A stretch of DNA of 64,000 bases from Ypsolopha sequella (GCA_934047225.1 CAKOHE010000089.1:276501-340500); one strand, 5' to 3'. Positions 28,801-41,303 are shown, counted from the stretch's first letter. Translations and numbers: made by a program. Notes: generated by a model not told the origin, from the letters alone.

Positions 28801-29540
28801 CGTTATTGCTCTTATGCAAAGGGATAAGGGGCGCGTTATTGCTCTTATGCAAAGGGATAAGGGGCACGTTATTGCTCTTATGGAAAGGGATGAAGGGCGC
28901 GTTATTGCTCTTATGCGAAGGGATAAGAGGCACGTTCTTGCTCTTATGCGAAGGGATAAGGGGCGCGTTATTGCTCTTATGCGAAGGGATAAGGGGCACG
29001 TTCTTGCTCTTATGCGAAGGGATAAGGGGCGGGTTCTTGCTCTTATGCGAAGGGATAAGGGGCACGTTCTTGCTCTTATGCGAAGGGATAAGGGGCGCGT
29101 TATTGCTCTTATGCGAAGGGATAAGGGGCGCGTTCTTGCCCTTATGCGAAGGGATAAGGGGCGCGTTCTTGCCCTTATGCGAAGGGATAAGGGGCGCGTT
29201 TTTGCTCTTATGCGAAGGGATAAGGGGCGCGTTATTGCCCTTATGCGAAGGGATAAGAGGCGCGTTTTTACTCTTATGCGAAGGGATAAGGGGCGCGTTC
29301 TTGCCCTTATGCGAAGGGATAAAGGGCACATTCTTGCCCTTATGCGAGGGGATAAGGGGCACGTTCTTGCTCTTATGCGAAGGGATAAGAGGCGCGTTCT
29401 TACTCTCATGCGAAGGGATAAGGGGCGCGTTATTGCTCTTATGCAAAGGGATAAGGGGCGCGTTATTGCTCTTATGCAAAGGGATAAGGGGCACGTTATT
29501 GCTCTTATGCAAAGGGATAAAGGGCACGTTATTGCTCTTA
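25812..29540. repeat. Higher-order repeat copy 1 of the B block, 3,729 bp (113 units)
   Basis: Starting at the CAATGGGATAAGGGG unit near 25,812, a characteristic run of units extends to about 29,540 and then restarts in the same order. Marks include AAAGGGATGACGGGCGCG (about 26,211), GGAGTGCGTTATT (about 26,451), CATTATTGCTCTTCTGCG (about 27,349) and CTCTGGTGCAAAGG (about 27,885). The next start is exactly 113 units later. Confidence 0.85.
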
Positions 29541-31553
29541 TGCAATGGGATAAGGGGCGCGTTATTGCTCTTATGCAAAGGGATAAGGGGCACGTTATTG
29601 CTCTTATGCAAAGGGATGAAGGGCGCGTTATTGCTCTTATGCAAAGGGATGAAGGGCGCGTTATTGCTCTTATGCAAAGGGATGAAGGGCGCGTTATTGC
29701 TCTTATGCAAAGGGATAAGGGGCACGTTATTGCTCTTATGCAAAGGGATGAAGGGCGCGTTATTGCTCTTATGCGAAGGGATAAGGGGCGCGTTATTGCT
29801 CTTATGCAAAGGGATGAGGGGCACGTTCTTGTTCTTATGCGAAGGGATAAGGGGCACGTTCTTGCTCTTATGCGAAGGGATAAGGGGCACGTTATTGCTC
29901 TTATGCAAAGAGATAAAGGGCACGTTATTGCTCTAATGCAAAGGGATGACGGGCGCGTTATTGCTCTTATGCGAAGAGATGAGGGGCACGTTCTTGCTCT
30001 TATGCGAAGGGATAAGGGGCGCGTTATTGCTCTTATGCGAAGGGATAAGGGGCACGTTCTTGCCCTTATGCGAAGTGATAAGAGGCGCGTTCTTACTCTT
30101 ATGCGAAGGGATAAGGGGCGCGTTCTTGCCCTTATGCGAAGGGATAAGAAGCACGTTCTTGCTCTTATGCGAAGGGATAAGGAGTGCGTTATTGCTCTTA
30201 TGCGAAGGGATAAGGGGCGCGTTATTGCTCTTATGCGAAGGGATAAGGGGCACGTTCTTGCCCTTATGCGAAGTGATAAGAGGCGCGTTCTTTTTCTTAT
30301 GCAAAGGGATGAGGAGCACGTTCTTGCTCTTATGCGAAGGGATAAGGGGCGCGTTATTGCTCTTATGCAAAGGGATGAGGGGCACGTTATTGCTCTTATG
30401 CAATGGGATAAGGGGCGCGTTATTGCTCTTATGCAAAGGGATAAGGGCCACGTTATTGCTCTTATGCAAAGGGATGAAGGGCGCGTTATTGCTCTTATGA
30501 AAAGGGATGAGGGGCACGTTATTGCTCTTATGCAAAGGGATGAAGGGCGCGTTATTGCTCTTATGCAAAGGGATAAGGGGCACGTTATTGCTCTTATGCA
30601 AAGGGATGAAGGGCGCGTTATTGCTCTTATGCGAAGGGATAAGGGGCGCATTATTGCTCTTATGCAAAGGAATGAGGGGCACGTACTTGCTCTTATGCGA
30701 AGGGATAAGGGGCACGTTCTTGCTCTTATGCGAAGGGATAAGGGGCACGTTATTGCTCTTATGCAAAGGGATAAGGGGCACGTTATTGCTCTTATGCAAA
30801 GGGATGACGGGCGCGTTATTGCTCTTATGCGAAGAGATAAGGGGCACGTTCTTGCTCTTATGCGAAGGGATAAGGGGCGCGTTATTGCTCTTATGCAAAG
30901 GGATGAAGGGCGCGTTATTGCTCTTATGCGAAGGGATAAGAGGCACGTTCTTGCTCTTATGCGAAGGGATAAGGGGCGCGTTATTGCTCTTATGCGAAGG
31001 GATAAGGGGCACGTTCTTGCTCTTATGCGAAGGGATAAGGGGCGGGTTCTTGCTCTTATGCGAAGGGATAAGGGGCACGTTCTTGCTCTTATGCGAAGGG
31101 ATAAGGGGCGCGTTATTGCTCTTATGCGAAGAGATAAGGGGCGCGTTCTTGCCCTTATGCGAAGGGATAAGGGGCGCGTTCTTGCCCTTATGCGAAGGGA
31201 TAAGGGGCGCGTTTTTGCTCTTATGCGAAGGGATAAGGGGCGCGTTATTGCCCTTATGCGAAGGGATAAGAGGCGCGTTTTTACTCTTATGCGAAGGGAT
31301 AAGGGGCGCGTTCTTGCCCTTATGCGAAGGGATAAAGGGCACATTCTTGCCCTTATGCGAGGGGATAAGGGGCACGTTCTTGCTCTTATGCGAAGGGATA
31401 AGAGGCGCGTTCTTACTCTCATGCGAAGGGATAAGGGGCGCGTTATTGCTCTTATGCAAAGGGATAAGGGGCGCGTTATTGCTCTTATGCAAAGGGATAA
31501 GGGGCACGTTATTGCTCTTATGCAAAGGGATAAAGGGCACGTTATTGCTCTTA
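29541..31553. repeat. Higher-order repeat copy 2, 2,013 bp, internally deleted by 52 units
   Basis: This copy begins like copy 1 (the GACGGGCGCG unit at about 29,947 is 3,729 bp after its partner) and matches to about 30,890. It then jumps to the part equivalent to about 28,890 of copy 1 and ends like it. The length difference from copy 1 is 1,716 bp, exactly 52 units, as expected for unequal exchange in register. Confidence 0.85.
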
Positions 31554-34500
31554 TGCAATGGGATAAGGGGCGCGTTATTGCTCTTATGCAAAGGGATAAG
31601 GGGCACGTTATTGCTCTTATGCAAAGGGATGAAGGGCGCGTTATTGCTCTTATGCAAAGGGATGAAGGGCGCGTTATTGCTCTTATGCAAAGGGATGAAG
31701 GGCGCGTTATTGCTCTTATGCAAAGGGATAAGGGGCACGTTATTGCTCTTATGCAAAGGGATGAAGGGCGCGTTATTGCTCTTATGCGAAGGGATAAGGG
31801 GCGCGTTATTGCTCTTATGCAAAGGGATGAGGGGCACGTTCTTGTTCTTATGCGAAGGGATAAGGGGCACGTTCTTGCTCTTATGCGAAGGGATAAGGGG
31901 CACGTTATTGCTCTTATGCAAAGAGATAAAGGGCACGTTATTGCTCTAATGCAAAGGGATGACGGGCGCGTTATTGCTCTTATGCGAAGAGATGAGGGGC
32001 ACGTTCTTGCTCTTATGCGAAGGGATAAGGGGCGCGTTATTGCTCTTATGCGAAGGGATAAGGGGCACGTTCTTGCCCTTATGCGAAGTGATAAGAGGCG
32101 CGTTCTTACTCTTATGCGAAGGGATAAGGGGCGCGTTCTTGCCCTTATGCGAAGGGATAAGAAGCACGTTCTTGCTCTTATGCGAAGGGATAAGGAGTGC
32201 GTTATTGCTCTTATGCGAAGGGATAAGGGGCGCGTTATTGCTCTTATGCGAAGGGATAAGGGGCACGTTCTTGCCCTTATGCGAAGTGATAAGAGGCGCG
32301 TTCTTTTTCTTATGCAAAGGGATGAGGAGCACGTTCTTGCTCTTATGCGAAGGGATAAGGGGCGCGTTATTGCTCTTATGCAAAGGGATGAGGGGCACGT
32401 TATTGCTCTTATGCAATGGGATAAGGGGCGCGTTATTGCTCTTATGCAAAGGGATAAGGGCCACGTTATTGCTCTTATGCAAAGGGATGAAGGGCGCGTT
32501 ATTGCTCTTATGAAAAGGGATGAGGGGCACGTTATTGCTCTTATGCAAAGGGATGAAGGGCGCGTTATTGCTCTTATGCAAAGGGATAAGGGGCACGTTA
32601 TTGCTCTTATGCAAAGGGATGAAGGGCGCGTTATTGCTCTTATGCGAAGGGATAAGGGGCGCATTATTGCTCTTATGCAAAGGAATGAGGGGCACGTTCT
32701 TGCTCTTATGCGAAGGGATAAGGGGCACGTTCTTGCTCTTATGCGAAGGGATAAGGGGCACGTTATTGCTCTTATGCAAAGGGATAAGGGGCACGTTATT
32801 GCTCTTATGCAAAGGGATGACGGGCGCGTTATTGCTCTTATGCGAAGAGATAAGGGGCACGTTCTTGCTCTTATGCGAAGGGATAAGGGGCGCGTTATTG
32901 CTCTTATGCGAAGGGATAAGGGGCACGTTCTTGCCCTTATGCGAAGTGATAAGAGGCGCGTTCTTTCTCTTATGCGAAGGGATAAGGGGCGCGTTCTTGC
33001 CCTTATGCGAAGGGATAAGAGGCACGTTCTTGCTCTTATGCGAAGGGATAAGGAGTGCGTTATTGCTCTTATGCGAAGAGATAATGGGCACATTATTGCT
33101 CTTCTGCGAAGGGATAAGGGGCGCGTTCTTGCCCTTATGCTAAGGGATAAGGGGCACGTTATTGCTCTTATGCTAAGGGATAAGGGGCGCGTTCTTGGTC
33201 TTATGCGAAGGGATAAGGGGTGCGTTCTTACTCTTATGCGAAGGGATGAGGGGCAGGTTCTTGCCCTTATGCGAAGGGATAAAGGGCACATTCTTGCCCT
33301 TATGCGAAGGGATAAGGGGCACGTTCTTGCTCTTATGCGAAGGGATAAGAGGCGCGTTCTTACTCTTATGCGAAGGAATAAGGGGCGCGTTCTTGCTCTT
33401 ATGCAAAGGGATGAGATGCACGTTCTTGCTCTTATGCGAAGGGATAAGGGGCGCGTTATTGCTCTTATGCGAAGGGATAAGGGGCACGTTCTTGCCCTTA
33501 TGCGAAGGGATAAAGGGCACATACTTGCCCTTATGCGAAGAGATAAGGGGCACGTTCTTGCTCTTATGCGAAGGGATAAGAGGCGCGTTCTTACTCTTAT
33601 GCGAAGGGATAAGGGGCGCGTTCTTGCTCTGGTGCAAAGGGATGAGGGGCACGTTCTTGCTCTTATGCGAAGGGATAAGGGGCGCGTTCTTGCCCTTATG
33701 CGAAGGGATAAGGGGCACGTTCTTGCTCTTATGCGAAAGGATAAGAGGCGCGTTATTGCTCTTATGCGAAGGGATAAGGGGCACGTTCTTGCCCTTATGC
33801 GAAGGGATAAGGGGCATGTTCTTGCTCTTATGCGAAGGGATAAGAGGCGCGTTTTTACTGTTATGCGAAGGGATAAGGGGCGCGTTTTTGCCCTTATGCG
33901 AAGGGATAAGGGGCACGTTCTTGCTCTTATGCGAAGGGATGAGGGGCACGTTCTTGCTCTTATGGGAAGGGATAAGAGGCGCGTTTTTGCCCTTATGCGA
34001 AGGATTAAGGGGCACGTTCTTACTCTTATGCGAAGGGATAAGGGGCGCGTTTTTGCCCTTATGCAAAGGGATAAGAGGCGCGTTCTTACTCTTATGCGAA
34101 GGGATAAGGGGCGCGTTCTTGCCCTTATGCGAAGGGATAAGAGGCGCATTCTTACTCTTATGCGAAGGGATAAGGGGCGCGTTTTTGCCCTTATGCGAAG
34201 GGATGAGAGGCACGTTCTTGCTCTTATGCAAAGGGATAAGGGGCGCGGTATTGCTCTTATGCGAAGGGATAAGGGGCACGTTCTTGCTCTTATGCGAAGG
34301 GATAAGAGGCGCGTTCTTACTCTTATGCGAAGGGATAAGGGGCGCGTTCTTGCCCTTATGCGAAGGGATAAGAGGCGCATTCTTACTCTTATGCGAAGGG
34401 ATAAGGGGCGCGTTCTTGCCCTTATGCGAAGGGATAAGAGGCACGTTCTTGCTCTTATGCGAAGGGATAAGGGGCGCGTTATTGCTCTTATGCGAAGGGA

Positions 34501-35280
34501 TGAGGGGCGCGTTATTGCTCTTATGCAAAGGGATGAGGGGCACGTTATTGCTCTTATGCAAAGGGATAAGGGGCGCGTTATTGCTCTTATGCAAAGGGAT
34601 AAGGGGCACGTTATTGCTCTTATGGAAAGGGATGAAGGGCGCGTTATTGCTCTTATGCGAAGGGATAAGAGGCACGTTCTTGCTCTTATGCGAAGGGATA
34701 AGGGGCGCGTTATTGCTCTTATGCGAAGGGATAAGGGGCACGTTCTTGCTCTTATGCGAAGGGATAAGGGGCGGGTTCTTGCTCTTATGCGAAGGGATAA
34801 GGGGCACGTTCTTGCTCTTATGCGAAGGGATAAGGGGCGCGTTATTGCTCTTATGCGAAGGGATAAGGGGCGCGTTCTTGCCCTTATGCGAAGGGATAAG
34901 GGGCGCGTTCTTGCCCTTATGCGAAGGGATAAGGGGCGCGTTTTTGCTCTTATGCGAAGGGATAAGGGGCGCGTTATTGCCCTTATGCGAAGGGATAAGA
35001 GGCGCGTTTTTACTCTTATGCGAAGGGATAAGGGGCGCGTTCTTGCCCTTATGCGAAGGGATAAAGGGCACATTCTTGCCCTTATGCGAGGGGATAAGGG
35101 GCACGTTCTTGCTCTTATGCGAAGGGATAAGAGGCGCGTTCTTACTCTCATGCGAAGGGATAAGGGGCGCGTTATTGCTCTTATGCAAAGGGATAAGGGG
35201 CGCGTTATTGCTCTTATGCAAAGGGATAAGGGGCACGTTATTGCTCTTATGCAAAGGGATAAAGGGCACGTTATTGCTCT
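31554..35280. repeat. Higher-order repeat copy 3, full-length form
   Basis: This copy matches copy 1 at a constant 5,742-bp offset (174 units) over almost its whole length, including the GGAGTGCG, TTCTGCG and CTCTGGTGC marks. It departs from copy 1 at about 35,280, where copy 1 has a CAATGGG unit and this one CAAAGGG. One visible difference is a CCAAGGG unit in copy 1 (about 26,614) that is CGAAGGG here. Confidence 0.85.
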
Positions 35281-38200
35281 TATGCAAAGGGATAAGGGGC
35301 ACGTTATTGCTCTTATGCAAAGGGATAAGGGGCGCGTTCTTGCTCTTATGCGAAGGGATAAGGGGCACGTTCTTGCTCTTATGCGAAGGGATAAGGGGCG
35401 CGTTATTGCTCTTATGCAAAGGGATGAGGGGCACGTTCTTGCCCTTATGCGAAGAGATAAGGGGCGCGTTATTGCTCTTATGCGAAGGGATAAGGGGCAC
35501 GTTCTTGCCCTTATGCAAAGGGATAAGGGGCACGTTCTTGCTCTTATGCGAAGGGATAAGGGGCGCGTTATTGCTCTTATGCGAAGGGATAAGGGGCGCG
35601 TTCTTGCCCTTATGCAAAGGGATAAGGGGCGCGTTCTTGCCCTTATGCGAAGGGATTAGAGGCGCATTCTTACTCTTATGCGAAGGGATAAGGGGCGCGT
35701 TCTTGCCCTTATGCGAAGGGATAAGAGGCGCGTTCTTACTCTTATGCGAAGGGATAAGGGGCGCGTTCTTGCCCTAATGCGAAGGGATAAAGGGCACATT
35801 CTTGCCCTTATGCGAGGGGATAAGGGGCACGTTCTTGCTCTTATGCGAAGGGATAAGAGGCGCGTTCTTACTCTTATGCGAAGGGATAAGGGGCGCGTTA
35901 TTGCTCTTATGCAAAGGGATGAGGGGCACGTTCTTGCTCTTACGCGAAGGGATAAGGGGCGCGTTATTGCTCTTATGCGAAGAGATAATGGGCACATTAT
36001 TGCTCTTCTGCGAAGGGATAAGGGGCGCGTTCTTGCCCTTATGCTAAGGGATAAGGGGCACGTTATTGCTCTTATGCTAAGGGATAAGGGGCGCGTTCTT
36101 GGTCTTATGCGAAGGGATAAGGGGTGCGTTCTTACTCTTATGCGAAGGGATGAGGGGCAGGTTCTTGCCCTTATGCGAAGGGATAAAGGGCACATTCTTG
36201 CCCTTATGCGAAGGGATAAGGGGCACGTTCTTGCTCTTATGCGAAGGGATAAGAGGCGCGTTCTTACTCTTATGCGAAGGAATAAGGGGCGCGTTCTTGC
36301 TCTTATGCAAAGGGATGAGATGCACGTTCTTGCTCTTATGCGAAGGGATAAGGGGCGCGTTATTGCTCTTATGCGAAGGGATAAGGGGCACGTTCTTGCC
36401 CTTATGCGAAGGGATAAAGGGCACATACTTGCCCTTATGCGAAGAGATAAGGGGCACGTTCTTGCTCTTATGCGAAGGGATAAGAGGCGCGTTCTTACTC
36501 TTATGCGAAGGGATAAGGGGCGCGTTCTTGCTCTGGTGCAAAGGGATGAGGGGCACGTTCTTGCTCTTATGCGAAGGGATAAGGGGCGCGTTCTTGCCCT
36601 TATGCGAAGGGATAAGGGGCACGTTCTTGCTCTTATGCGAAAGGATAAGAGGCGCGTTATTGCTCTTATGCGAAGGGATAAGGGGCACGTTCTTGCCCTT
36701 ATGCGAAGGGATAAGGGGCATGTTCTTGCTCTTATGCGAAGGGATAAGAGGCGCGTTTTTACTGTTATGCGAAGGGATAAGGGGCGCGTTTTTGCCCTTA
36801 TGCGAAGGGATAAGGGGCACGTTCTTGCTCTTATGCGAAGGGATGAGGGGCACGTTCTTGCTCTTATGGGAAGGGATAAGAGGCGCGTTTTTGCCCTTAT
36901 GCGAAGGATTAAGGGGCACGTTCTTACTCTTATGCGAAGGGATAAGGGGCGCGTTTTTGCCCTTATGCAAAGGGATAAGAGGCGCGTTCTTACTCTTATG
37001 CGAAGGGATAAGGGGCGCGTTCTTGCCCTTATGCGAAGGGATAAGATGCGCATTCTTACTCTTATGCGAAGGGATAAGGGGCGCGTTTTTGCCCTTATGC
37101 GAAGGGATGAGAGGCACGTTCTTGCTCTTATGCAAAGGGATAAGGGGCGCGGTATTGCTCTTATGCGAAGGGATAAGGGGCACGTTCTTGCTCTTATGCG
37201 AAGGGATAAGAGGCGCGTTCTTACTCTTATGCGAAGGGATAAGGGGCGCGTTCTTGCCCTTATGCGAAGGGATAAGAGGCGCATTCATACTCTTATGCGA
37301 AGGGATAAGGGGCGCGTTCTTGCCCTTATGCGAAGGGATAAGAGGCACGTTCTTGCTCTTATGCGAAGGGATAAGGGGCGCGTTATTGCTCTTATGCGAA
37401 GGGATGAGGGGCGCGTTATTGCTCTTATGCAAAGGGATGAGGGGCACGTTATTGCTCTTATGCAAAGGGATAAGGGGCGCGTTATTGCTCTTATGCAAAG
37501 GGATAAGGGGCACGTTATTGCTCTTATGGAAAGGGATGAAGGGCGCGTTATTGCTCTTATGCGAAGGGATAAGAGGCACGTTCTTGCTCTTATGCGAAGG
37601 GATAAGGGGCGCGTTATTGCTCTTATGCGAAGGGATAAGGGGCACGTTCTTGCTCTTATGCGAAGGGATAAGGGGCGGGTTCTTGCTCTTATGCGAAGGG
37701 ATAAGGGGCACGTTCTTGCTCTTATGCGAAGGGATAAGGGGCGCGTTATTGCTCTTATGCGAAGGGATAAGGGGCGCGTTCTTGCCCTTATGCGAAGGGA
37801 TAAGGGGCGCGTTCTTGCCCTTATGCGAAGGGATAAGGGGCGCGTTTTTGCTCTTATGCGAAGGGATAAGGGGCGCGTTATTGCCCTTATGCGAAGGGAT
37901 AAGAGGCGCGTTTTTACTCTTATGCGAAGGGATAAGGGGCGCGTTCTTGCCCTTATGCGAAGGGATAAAGGGCACATTCTTGCCCTTATGCGAGGGGATA
38001 AGGGGCACGTTCTTGCTCTTATGCGAAGGGATAAGAGGCGCGTTCTTACTCTCATGCGAAGGGATAAGGGGCGCGTTATTGCTCTTATGCAAAGGGATAA
38101 GGGGCGCGTTATTGCTCTTATGCAAAGGGATAAGGGGCACGTTATTGCTCTTATGCAAAGGGATAAAGGGCACGTTATTGCTCTTATGCAAAGGGATAAG

Positions 38201-38681
38201 GGGCACGTTATTGCTCTTATGCAAAGGGATAAGGGGCGCGTTCTTGCTCTTATGCGAAGGGATAAGGGGCACGTTCTTGCTCTTATGCGAAGGGATAAGG
38301 GGCGCGTTATTGCTCTTATGCAAAGGGATGAGGGGCACGTTCTTGCCCTTATGCGAAGAGATAAGGGGCGCGTTATTGCTCTTATGCGAAGGGATAAGGG
38401 GCACGTTCTTGCCCTTATGCAAAGGGATAAGGGGCACGTTCTTGCTCTTATGCGAAGGGATAAGGGGCGCGTTATTGCTCTTATGCGAAGGGATAAGGGG
38501 CGCGTTCTTGCCCTTATGCAAAGGGATAAGGGGCGCGTTCTTGCCCTTATGCGAAGGGATTAGAGGCGCATTCTTACTCTTATGCGAAGGGATAAGGGGC
38601 GCGTTCTTGCCCTTATGCGAAGGGATAAGAGGCGCGTTCTTACTCTTATGCGAAGGGATAAGGGGCGCGTTCTTGCCCTAA
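33070..38681. repeat. 2,904-bp tandem step (88 units) within the B block
   Basis: The block at about 33,070-35,777 recurs at about 35,974-38,681 at an offset of 2,904 bp. Both copies carry the in-frame TAG variant GGGATTAGAGGCGC (about 35,653 and 38,557), the TTCTGCG unit and the CTCTGGTGC unit. The second copy has private changes such as GATAAGATGCGC (about 37,044) and GCATTCATACTC (about 37,282), so homogenisation is not complete. Confidence 0.85.
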
Positions 38682-41162
38682 TGCGAAGGGATAAAGGGCA
38701 CATTCTTGCCCTTATGCGAGGGGATAAGGGGCACGTTCTTGCTCTTATGCGAAGGGATAAGAGGCGCGTTCTTACTCTTATGCGAAGGGATAAGGGGCGC
38801 GTTATTGCTCTTATGCAAAGGGATGAGGGGCACGTTCTTGCTCTTACGCGAAGGGATAAGGGGCGCGTTATTGCTCTTATGCAAAGGGATAAGGGGCACG
38901 TTATTGCTCTTATGCAAAGGGATAAAGGGCACGTTATTGCTCTTATGCAAAGGGATAAGGGGCACGTTATTGCTCTTATGCAAAGGGATAAGGGGCGCGT
39001 TCTTGCTCTTATGCGAAGGGATAAGGGGCACGTTCTTGCTCTTATGCGAAGGGATAAGGGGCGCGTTATTGCTCTTATGCAAAGGGATGAGGGGCACGTT
39101 CTTGCCCTTATGCGAAGAGATAAGGGGCGCGTTATTGATCTTATGCGAAGGGATAAGGGGCACGTTCTTGCTCTTATGCAAAGGGATGAGGCGCACATTC
39201 TTGCTCTTATGCGAAGGGATAAGGGGCGCGTTCTTACTCTTATGCGAAGGGATAAGGGGCGCGTTCTTGCTCTTATGCGAAGGGATAAGGGGCACGTTAT
39301 TGCTCTTATGCGAAGGGATAAGGGGCACGTTCTTGCCTTTATGCGAAGGGATAAGAGGCGCGTTCTTACTCTTATGCGAAGGGATAAGGGGCGCGTTCTT
39401 ACTCTTATGCGAAGGGATAAGGGGCGCGTTCTTGCTCTTATGCGAAGGGATAAGGGGCACGTTATTGCTCTTATGCGAAGGGATAAGGGGCACGTTCTTG
39501 CCTTTATGCGAAGGGATAAGAGGCGCGTTCTTACTCTTATGCGAAGGGATAAGGGGCGCGTTCTTGCCCTTATGCGAAGAGATAAGGGGCACGTTCTTGC
39601 TCTTATGCGAAGGGATAAGGGGCACGTTCTTGCTCTTATGCGAAGGGATAAGGGGCGCGTTATTGCTCTTATGCGAAGGGATAAGGGGCACGTTCTTGCT
39701 CTTATGTTAAGGGATAAGGGGTGCGTTCTTGCTCTTATGCGAAGGGATAAGGGGCGCGTTATTGTTCTTATGCAAAGGGATGAGGGGCGCGTTCTTACTC
39801 TTATGCAAAGGGATTAGGGGCACGTTCTTGCTCTTATGCGAAGGTATAAGGGGCGCGTTATTGCTCTTATGCAAAGGGATAAGGGGCGCGTTCTTACTCT
39901 TATGCAAAGGGATAAGGGGCACGTTCTTGCTCTTATGCGAAGGGATAAGGGGCGCGTTATTGCTCTTATGCGAAGGGATAAGGGGCACATTATTGCTCTT
40001 ATGCGAAGGGATAAGGGGCGCGTTCTTGCCCTTATGCGAAGGAATAAGGGGCACGTTATTGCTCTTATGCTAAGGGATAAGGGGCGCGTTATTGCTCTTA
40101 TGCAAAGGGATGAGGGGCACGTTCTTGCTCTTACGCGAAGGGATAAGGGGCGCGTTATTGCTCTTATGCAAAGGGATGAGGGGCACGTTCTTGCTCTTAT
40201 GCGAAGGGATAAGGGGCACGTTATTGCTCTTATGCGAAGGGATAAGAGGCGCGTTCTTATTCTTATGCGAAGGGATAAGGGGCGCGTTATTGCTCTTATG
40301 CAAAGGGATGAGGGGCACGTTCTTGCTCTTACGCAAAGGGATAAGGGGTGCGTTATTGCTCTTATGCAAAGGGATGAGGGGCACGTTCTTGCTCTTATGC
40401 GAAGGGATAAGAGGCGCGTTCTTACTCTTATGCGAAGGGATAAGGGGCGCGTTATTGCTCTTATGCAAAGGGATGAGGAGCACGTTCTTGCTCTTACGCG
40501 AAGGGATAAGGGGCGCGTTATTGCTCTTATGCAAAGGGATGAGGGGCACGTTCTTGCCCTTATGCGAAGGGATAAGAGGCGCGTTCTTACTCTTATGCGA
40601 AGGGATAAGGGGCGCGTTCTTGCCCTTATGCAAAGGGATAAAGGGCACATTCTTGCCCTTATGCGAAGGGATAAGGGGCACCTTCTTGCTCTTATGCGAA
40701 GGGATAAGAGGCGCGTTCTTACTCTTATGCGAAGGGATAAGGGGCGCGTTATTGCTCTTATGCAAAGGGATGAGGGGCACGTTCTTGCTCTTATGCGAAG
40801 GGATAAGGGGCACGTTCTTGCTCTTATGCGAAGGGATAAGGGGCACGTTATTGCTGTTATGCAAAGGGATAAGGGGCACGTTATTGCTCTTATGCAAAGG
40901 GATAAGGGGCGCGTTCTTGCACTTATGCGAAGGGATAAAGGGCACGTTCTTGCTCTTATGCGAAGGGATAAGGGGCGCGTTATTGCTCTTATGCAAAGGG
41001 ATGAGGGGCACGTTCTTGCTCTTATGCAAAGGGATGAGGGGCACATTCTTGCTCTTATGCGATGGGATAAGGGGCGCGTTCTTGCCCTTATAAAAAGTTG
41101 TTATTTGTTTTCTCAATACTCAAATATTAATAAAAGTAGGCTTATTAGTACTATTAAAACAT

Positions 41163-41303
41163 GAGCACGTTAAACCACTGCACTGGTTAACAGCTCGTAT
41201 AATAGATGTATTCCCGGGCTCAGATGGCAAAGCTTTAACTGTTAAAACTAGTAAAGGCACAGTAATACGCACAAGTATCACAAAAGTATGTGTCTTACTA
41301 TAA
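41163..41303 (+). pseudogene. BEL/Pao polyprotein C-terminal tail (DUF5641-like), fragment
   Basis: A 46-codon open stretch ends at TAA 41,301-41,303. Its residues include PLHWLTARIIDVFPG, then DGKALTVKTSKGT, then ITKVCVLL. That is the recognisable end of BEL/Pao polyproteins: a P-L-x-W-x-x-x-R-I core, a PGxDG turn, V-x-T-x-x-G and a final KxCxLL. Everything upstream of the fragment is missing, and the 33-bp satellite ends only about 70 bp before it. It is not the same copy as the element at 45,160, whose tail differs. It may mark the retroelement into which, or next to which, the satellite expanded. It has no start codon and is certainly not a working gene. Confidence 0.75.

Larger units (their letters stand above)
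1..41091. repeat. 33-bp satellite array (about 1,245 copies), open at left edge
   Basis: Head-to-tail 33-bp units fill this stretch without an insertion. Each unit runs GTTATTGCTCTTATG, then CAAAGGGATGAAGGGCGC, with a small set of recurring variants: ATT/CTT, GCT/GCC/ACT, CAA/CGA/AAA, GAA/GAG/AAG and CGC/CAC. The unit length is a multiple of three and lacks stops in two frames of each strand, so giant overlapping frames appear (11-residue repeats such as MQRDEGRVIAL on plus and HKSNNAPFIPL on minus). Changes hit all three codon positions, so I see no sign of protein selection. Rare one-base slips occur near 61, 704, 4,545, 7,943, 9,397, 10,556-10,711, 10,800, 18,092 and 24,474. The array ends abruptly at about 41,091 in AT-rich DNA. 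I do not recognise the family. Confidence 0.97.
25812..41091. repeat. 33-bp satellite, subfamily B block
   Basis: Units here mostly read GTTCTTGC(T/C)CTTATGCGA followed by AGGGATAAGGGGCGC or a close variant. They differ from subfamily A at the ATT to CTT, CAA to CGA and GAA/GAG to AAG sites. Patches of A-type units persist (for example 26,630-27,060, 28,770-28,900, 35,160-35,330 and the start of each higher-order copy). The block is built from three tandem higher-order copies and one further 2.9-kb duplication, then becomes less regular from 38.7 kb to its end at 41,091. Confidence 0.8.

Noticed and set aside
24491..35659. Plus-strand open frame of 3,722 codons and the other giant frames of the 33-bp array
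   Set aside because: Four of six frames are open at once, variation is not concentrated at third positions, and the frame exists only because the unit is 33 bp without stops.
1..41091. CRISPR array
   Set aside because: Units are directly adjacent with no unique spacers, no cas genes are present, and the context is an insect genome.
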